DNA from: an uncultured Saprospiraceae bacterium
GTDB lineage: Bacteria > Bacteroidota > Bacteroidia > Chitinophagales > Saprospiraceae
NCBI GenBank assembly: GCA_937944245.1
Contig: CALDYY010000096.1
Location: 1-49,112 of the forward strand
Direction: 5' to 3'
DNA length: 49,112 nt
Made by a program: the position numbers and the translations under genes. Numbering within the stretch: the stretch's first letter is position 1; each line of letters opens with the position of its first letter. The notes beneath the pieces were generated by a model. The model worked only from the letters and a program-made list of their open reading frames with translations, was not told the origin of the DNA and ran no database searches. Of this stretch, positions 44,744 to 49,112 are shown one piece after another.

Positions 44744-46141
44744 TTGACAGCGAAAACACTTTTTGACAAAATATGGGATACACATGTGGTCAATCAAATT
44801 GAAGGCGGACCAAGTGTATTATATATTGACCGTCATTTGATTCACGAAGTAACTTCTCCTCAAGCGTTCTCTGGACTGGAGAAAAGGCAACTTAGCGTGT
44901 TCCGACCAGAACGGACGGTGGCAACAGCAGACCATAATGTACCCACCATCAATCAGCATTTGCCAATTGATGATGAGCTTTCAAGATTCCAAGTCAACAA
45001 ATTAACTGAAAACTGCGAACGACATGGCATCACTTTATATGGCTTAAACCATCCTTATCAAGGGATCGTCCATGTGATAGGACCTCAACTAGGACTTACT
45101 CAACCAGGCATGACTATCGTTTGTGGCGATAGCCATACTTCTACGCATGGCGCATTTGGTAGTATTGCCTTTGGTATAGGAACGAGTGAAGTAGAGATGG
45201 TGCTGGCAACCCAATGTATTCTTCAGCTCAAACCAAAGAAAATGCGCATTACGGTAAATGGGCAACTTCAAGAAAATGTAACCCCTAAAGATGTTATTCT
45301 TTACATCATCAGCCAAATTTCAGCCAGCGGTGCAACAGGTTATTTTGTAGAATATGCAGGTGAAGTATTCCGCAATATGACGATGGAAGGCAGAATGACT
45401 GTTTGCAACATGAGCATTGAAATGGGTGCAAGAGGTGGCTTAATTGCGCCTGACGAAACCACTTTTGACTACCTTAAAGGTAAAGAATTTGCCCCTCATG
45501 GTAAAGATTGGGATAAAGCATTGTCTTACTGGCAGACTCTTTACTCTGATGAAGATGCTCAATTTGACCACGAAATTACTTTTTACGCTTCGGATATTGA
45601 GCCAATGATTACTTACGGAACCAACCCAGGAATGGGCATAAAAATTACAGGTAGTATTCCTCGCCTTGCTGACATTGAAGAAAAAGAGCGATTGAGTTTC
45701 TCAAAATCTATGCAATACATGGGTTTTGAAAACGGGGAAAGAATAATTGGCAAACCAGTGGATTATGTCTTCATCGGTAGTTGCACCAATGGTAGAATCG
45801 AAGATTTGAGAGCCGTAGCCGCTTATGTAAAAGGCAAGAAAAAAGCAGACAATATCACTGCTTGGATTGTACCAGGTTCAAAACAAGTAGAAAAACAAGC
45901 AATAGAAGAAGGGATTGTAGAGGTTTTGGAAGCGGCAGGTTTCAAAATGCGTCAGCCGGGTTGCTCGGCTTGTCTAGCCATGAATGACGATAAAATACCA
46001 AAGGGGAAATATGCAGTTTCCACATCGAATAGAAATTTTGAGGGTCGGCAAGGTCCAGGCGCAAGAACCATGCTAGCTAGTCCTTTAACTGCAGCAGCAG
46101 TAGCAGTAGCAGGTAAAATTGTTGACCCAAGAACAGTGTAA
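44744..46141 (+). CDS. leuC: 3-isopropylmalate dehydratase large subunit
   Basis: 465 residues. The three [4Fe-4S] cysteines are present: [10 protein letters not shown] (~346) and GCSACLAMN (~406 and 409). Aconitase-family substrate motifs are [13 protein letters not shown] and EMGARGG. The start is a TTG: the family begins (M)[14 protein letters not shown], which matches from this codon, and there is no in-frame ATG nearby. With LeuD it isomerises 2-isopropylmalate; the same enzyme also handles citramalate, which fits the third gene of this operon. Confidence 0.96.
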   Translation: MTAKTLFDKIWDTHVVNQIEGGPSVLYIDRHLIHEVTSPQAFSGLEKRQLSVFRPERTVATADHNVPTINQHLPIDDELSRFQVNKLTENCERHGITLYGLNHPYQGIVHVIGPQLGLTQPGMTIVCGDSHTSTHGAFGSIAFGIGTSEVEMVLATQCILQLKPKKMRITVNGQLQENVTPKDVILYIISQISASGATGYFVEYAGEVFRNMTMEGRMTVCNMSIEMGARGGLIAPDETTFDYLKGKEFAPHGKDWDKALSYWQTLYSDEDAQFDHEITFYASDIEPMITYGTNPGMGIKITGSIPRLADIEEKERLSFSKSMQYMGFENGERIIGKPVDYVFIGSCTNGRIEDLRAVAAYVKGKKKADNITAWIVPGSKQVEKQAIEEGIVEVLEAAGFKMRQPGCSACLAMNDDKIPKGKYAVSTSNRNFEGRQGPGARTMLASPLTAAAVAVAGKIVDPRTV

Positions 46142-46201
46142 ATATTGGGACGTTGAACGCTGATGAACTTTTAAATAGCATTAAAAGATAAACTAAAAAC
46201 A

Positions 46202-46795
46202 ATGGCATTAAATAAAATTTCAACACTACGAACTACGGCAGTTCCATTGCCGATTGAAAATGTAGATACTGACCAAATCATTCCTGCACGCTTTCTGAAA
46301 GCTACAACACGCGAGGGATTTGGCAAAAATCTATTCAGAGATTGGCGTTATGACAATAACGACCAACCCATTCAAGATTTTGTGTTAAACAATCCAACTT
46401 ACAGCGGCGAAATATTGGTTGCTGGTAAAAACTTTGGCTGTGGCTCTAGCCGAGAACACGCTGCTTGGGCAATTGAAGACTACGGATTTAAGGTCGTTAT
46501 TTCCAGTTTCTTTGCCGATATTTTCAAAAGCAATGCACTCAATAATGGTGTATTGCCTATCACGGTGAGTGAAGCAGTGCTGCAAACCATTTTTACTGCA
46601 ATTGAAAACAATCCAAAAGCTACTTTTTTTGTGGATTTGCCAAATCAGACACTCCTTATTGAAGCCACTGGGGAAGCCGTTCCTTTTGAGATTAATCCTT
46701 ATAAAAAGGAATGCCTCATCAATGGTTATGATGATATTGATTATTTGTTGAGCATAAAATCAAAAATTGAGGCATTTGAAGCAGCCAAAGTTTGA
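46202..46795 (+). CDS. leuD: 3-isopropylmalate dehydratase small subunit
   Basis: 197 residues with the aconitase swivel-domain marks: [32 protein letters not shown] and [17 protein letters not shown]. It forms the LeuCD heterodimer. It lies 60 bases behind leuC and 51 bases before the ATG of the synthase gene, so the three are one operon. Confidence 0.96.
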   Translation: MALNKISTLRTTAVPLPIENVDTDQIIPARFLKATTREGFGKNLFRDWRYDNNDQPIQDFVLNNPTYSGEILVAGKNFGCGSSREHAAWAIEDYGFKVVISSFFADIFKSNALNNGVLPITVSEAVLQTIFTAIENNPKATFFVDLPNQTLLIEATGEAVPFEINPYKKECLINGYDDIDYLLSIKSKIEAFEAAKV

Positions 46796-46800
46796 CCTAG

Positions 46801-46837
46801 ATTGAAGTATTTTACTTCAATCTTACGCAAAGTAAGA
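46801..46837 (+). promoter_or_regulatory. Twin hairpins between leuD and the synthase gene
   Basis: ATTGAAGTA-TTT-TACTTCAAT is a perfect 9 bp hairpin. It is directly followed by TCTTAC-GCAAA-GTAAGA, a second hairpin. The second ends ten bases before the ATG at 46847. They may adjust stability or translation of the downstream gene; there is no T run for a terminator. Confidence 0.5.
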
Positions 46838-46846
46838 TTTAACACA

Positions 46847-48376
46847 ATGAAAATAACCATAATGGATACCACGCTTAGAGACGGTGAGCAAACCTCTGGC
46901 GTGTCGTTTACAGATAGTGAAAAATTATATGCTGCAAAATTACTTTTAGAAGAATTAAAAGTGGATAGCATAGAAATTGCCTCTGCGCATGTATCAGAAG
47001 GCGAACTAAAAGCTGTTAAGCGCATCACCAACTGGGCAAAAGCAAACGGTTATTTAGATAAAATTGAAGTGCTCGGTTTCGTCGATGGTACACGCTCGCT
47101 GGACTGGATGGAACGCGCAGGAGCTAAAGTGCTGAATTTACTTACTAAAGGTTCGCAAAAGCATTGTGAACAACAATTAAGGAAAACCAAAGAACAACAT
47201 GTGGAAGACATTAAAAGTGTACTCCACGAAGCAAAAAATAAAGGAATTACGACCAATATTTATTTCGAGGATTGGTCAAATGGGATGCGCAATAGTAAAG
47301 ATTATGTTTACTTTTTACTTGACCACCTACCCCACCAGTTGGTCAATAGATTCATGTTGCCCGATACGCTAGGTATTTTAAATCCCGATGAAACTTACGA
47401 ATATTGCAAAGAATTGCAAGAAAAGTATCCTCACCTGTATTTCGATTTTCATGCGCACAACGATTATGACTTAGCTGCCGCCAATGTTTTTGCAGCAGTC
47501 AAATCAGGCATTAGGGGTATTCACACAACGCTCAATGGTTTAGGGGAGCGCGCGGGCAATGTGCCACTCTCAAGCGTGATAGGCGTGGTAAAAGACCATT
47601 TAAAAATGGAACTCAATGTGGATGAGAAAAAACTTTATCAAGTCAGCAAGATCATAGAATCGTTCTCTGGAGTGCGTATTCCTGGTAATAAGCCCGTTAT
47701 TGGCGAATTTGTATTTACCCAAACCAGTGGTATCCATGCGGATGGTGATAACAAAAACAACCTCTATTTCAATGACTTAACGCCAGAGCGATTCAACAGA
47801 AAACGCATTTACGCACTCGGAAAACTCTCTGGTAAAGCGAGTATTAAAAAGAATTTGGAAGAATTAGGTATTGAATTGGATGTCGAATCCATGAAGAAAC
47901 TAACCAAGCGCATCAATGAACTTGGCGACAGAAAAGAAATGGTGACCAAAGAAGATTTGCCCTACCTTATTTCGGACATTTTGAAAAGCGAACAAATTGA
48001 AGAAAAAATCAAAATTAAAAATTACAGCCTTTCCGTAGCGGCTGGTTTACAGTCGGTTGCTACCATCAGCATTTTAATTGATGGAAAAACTTACGAGCAA
48101 ACGGCAGCTGGCGATGGGCAGTACGATGCCTTTATGAAAGCCCTCTGGAAAATCTATGACCAGCTAAAAAAACCATATCCTAAACTCATTGACTACGCTG
48201 TAACCATACCTCCTGGCGGAAAAACAGATGCCCTCTGCCTTACCACCATCACTTGGCTGATGGACAACAAAACTTTTAAAACCAATGGCTTAGACTCTGA
48301 CCAAGCCATTGCCGCCATAAAAGCAACTATCAAAATGTTAAACTTAGTAGAATTTGAAGCGGAAGTGGGTGGTTAG
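46847..48376 (+). CDS. cimA: Citramalate synthase-like enzyme of the LeuA family
   Basis: 509 residues from ATG 46847 (a TTG at 46802 lies inside a hairpin). An N-terminal TIM barrel has MDTTLRDGEQTSG and the metal pair in DFHAHNDYDLAAAN; the C-terminal LeuA regulatory domain (~375-509) has TAAGDGQYDAFMKAL. As I recall the family, Leptospira citramalate synthase selects pyruvate with Leu81, Leu104 and Tyr144. The matching positions here are L76 (in VLGFVDG), L99 (NLLTKG) and Y139 (IYFEDWSNG), with R11, D12, E141 and T174 also kept. I therefore infer (R)-citramalate from pyruvate and acetyl-CoA, with leuCD carrying it towards 2-ketobutyrate and isoleucine. A 2-isopropylmalate synthase remains the alternative. 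Confidence 0.8.
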   Translation: MKITIMDTTLRDGEQTSGVSFTDSEKLYAAKLLLEELKVDSIEIASAHVSEGELKAVKRITNWAKANGYLDKIEVLGFVDGTRSLDWMERAGAKVLNLLTKGSQKHCEQQLRKTKEQHVEDIKSVLHEAKNKGITTNIYFEDWSNGMRNSKDYVYFLLDHLPHQLVNRFMLPDTLGILNPDETYEYCKELQEKYPHLYFDFHAHNDYDLAAANVFAAVKSGIRGIHTTLNGLGERAGNVPLSSVIGVVKDHLKMELNVDEKKLYQVSKIIESFSGVRIPGNKPVIGEFVFTQTSGIHADGDNKNNLYFNDLTPERFNRKRIYALGKLSGKASIKKNLEELGIELDVESMKKLTKRINELGDRKEMVTKEDLPYLISDILKSEQIEEKIKIKNYSLSVAAGLQSVATISILIDGKTYEQTAAGDGQYDAFMKALWKIYDQLKKPYPKLIDYAVTIPPGGKTDALCLTTITWLMDNKTFKTNGLDSDQAIAAIKATIKMLNLVEFEAEVGG

Positions 48377-48418
48377 TAATTTATTTGCTGTATTTATCTA
48401 AAAAGTAGCGTAAGTCTT

Positions 48419-48730
48419 TTAACTTTTGCTCCTAATTATACCAATTAAAACAGCAATTAGTAGCAATTGAATAATAAATAGTAGCCCCGCACCGATTGAT
48501 TGGAAAAATACGGTTATTTTTTTATTGTGCCCCTTAAATATTTGGTATATCATCCAAATCATTAAAACATAAACAACAGGATTAAGGATTAATGGAAATT
48601 TAAAAATGCCTAGTCCAATTAATCCAAATAAAGTTGCTTGACCGATTACAAATGAATTAATCACCAAATGTTCGGCGTAATTGTATTTTTGGAATACTAA
48701 TTTAGTGGAATTACTTAGCGATTTAAGAAC
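48419..48730 (-). pseudogene. Truncated multi-helix membrane protein (DUF3667-like C-terminal part)
   Basis: The open frame from 48730 reads STKLVFQKYNYAEHLVINSF and continues with hydrophobic helices (ATLFGLIGLGIFKFPLIL, VVYVLMIWMIYQIF, GAGLLFIIQLLLIAVLIGII). The KYNYAEHLV(I/F)N pattern resembles the middle of Bacteroidota DUF3667-type membrane proteins, which begin well before this motif. A stop codon lies just upstream (48731-48733), exactly where the hairpin-repeat block starts. A GTG at 48667 could give an 82-residue protein, but that would lack the conserved start. It looks like a gene whose 5' part was removed by the repeat or recombinase region. Confidence 0.5.
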
Positions 48731-48879
48731 TTACGCCGTTGAGACAGCAATGGACGTTAAGTCCGTTGTTGCCTGCCTGCCGTCAGGCAGGTCCGAAGTG
48801 CGAGCGCAGCGAGTGCTTCACGGCGTAAGTCCTTGAACCGTTGTCCAGAATGCGAGCGCAGCGAGCATTTTGGACAACG
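48729..48879. repeat. Block of nested inverted repeats with a 15-base direct repeat
   Basis: The outer stem ACTTACGCCG (48729) / CGGCGTAAGT (48821) encloses GGAC-GTTAA-GTCC and CCTGCCTG/CAGGCAGG (48772-48791). A second hairpin follows: CGTTGTCCA-AATGC (48839) / GCATT-TGGACAACG (48865). Both large hairpins contain the same 15-mer TGCGAGCGCAGCGAG (48799 and 48851) in or near the loop. The block is much more GC-rich than its surroundings. Confidence 0.8.
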
Positions 48880-48888
48880 TAATAATAC

Positions 48889-48908
48889 CCACAACTTATG
48901 GCGGGTAT
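48889..48908 (-). terminator. Possible terminator of the recombinase gene
   Basis: AATACCC and GGGTATT flank the bases ACAACTTATGGC in the short space after the recombinase stop. The stem is only seven base pairs, so confidence is low. Confidence 0.35.
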
Positions 48909-48921
48909 TTCCAAGTAATCT

Positions 48922-49112
48922 TCACCATTCCAGATTGTCCAAAGGACTTTTCAATTTGGCACGAGTAGCATCTGTAATGTGAGTATAGATTTCCGTCGTC
49001 TTGATGGAATCATGCCCAAGCAATTGTTGTATCTGACGCAAATCAGTACCTCGCTCTAATGATGGGTGGCAAAACTATGCCTAAGCGTATGTACGGTGGC
49101 ATAGGAATTAAT
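48922..49112 (-). pseudogene. Tyrosine recombinase/integrase C-terminus, frameshifted, runs off the window
   Basis: From the window edge the minus strand reads [15 protein letters not shown] (the HxLRH box) and then hits a TAG near 49056. One frame over, the protein continues as [20 protein letters not shown], then TTEIYTHIT with the catalytic Tyr, ending [10 protein letters not shown] single missing base explains the break. The SPLD-type ending is shared with many Bacteroidota integrases and with integron integrases, so the exact subclass is open. It is either a dead copy or a base-call error; the 5' part is outside the window. Confidence 0.8.

Noticed and set aside
46802-46846. TTG start 15 codons upstream of the citramalate synthase ATG
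   Set aside because: This stretch forms two hairpins and translates to residues outside the conserved family start; the ATG at 46847 gives the usual N-terminus.
1-49112. tRNA, rRNA, riboswitch or CRISPR elements
   Set aside because: I looked through all intergenic gaps on both strands. No cloverleaf with TTCGA arm, no rRNA signature and no regular repeat-spacer pattern was seen. Gaps are short and most hold terminators.

Overview
The window is chromosomal DNA of a member of the Bacteroidota, most likely in the Chitinophagia/Saprospiria/Cytophagia range. The lines of evidence are a SusC/SusD pair, type IX secretion (T9SS) sorting tails, a lipidated TamA-like barrel, several promoters of the TAnnTTTG type, and very weak Shine-Dalgarno signals. 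The exact genus cannot be read from the sequence alone.

Layout. (1) 1-5190 is an accessory, decayed zone. It holds the end of a LOV-like PAS gene and a thioesterase fused to a T9SS sorting tail. It also holds three attC-like inverted repeats bounding a mobile gene cassette with an unrecognised 431-residue protein, and T9SS cargo genes and fragments. An IS1182-type transposase remnant lies inside a broken creatininase gene, and a broken DUF202 gene follows. (2) 5189-10220 is an orphan SusC/SusD outer-membrane uptake pair. (3) 10650-14750 has a frameshifted gene, a small membrane protein, a BASS transporter overlapping an FGGY (gluconokinase-like) kinase, and a LOG-family hydrolase. (4) 14930-22260 has a TPR/VWA protein, a membrane pyrophosphatase (hppA), a WG-repeat lipoprotein, an M28 peptidase and purE. 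(5) 22310-31900 has htpG, an RNA m5C methyltransferase, an unknown gene, era, der and a very large VPS10/BNR secreted protein. (6) 32070-40930 has lptC, a SpoU methyltransferase, a TamL-like barrel, nth, mscS, a lipoprotein and an M1 peptidase. (7) 41126-44412 is an unusual pair: a seven-repeat helix-hairpin-helix membrane protein and an OmpA-domain protein. (8) 44744-48376 is leuC-leuD plus a citramalate-synthase-like gene, which together would feed 2-ketobutyrate to isoleucine synthesis. (9) 48419-49112 is a second mobile zone: a membrane-protein gene cut short at a block of nested hairpins, then a frameshifted tyrosine recombinase running off the end.

Most of the middle is ordinary housekeeping and envelope genes, separated by clear hairpin terminators. 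The most interesting material is at the two edges. On the left, attC-like sites, one flanked by a cassette whose two ends would rebuild a complementary core, sit directly behind near-duplicate T9SS sorting tails. On the right, a recombinase lies beside hairpin repeats. The other candidate for new biology is the HhH-repeat/OmpA pair. No rRNA, tRNA, CRISPR array or prophage structure was seen.
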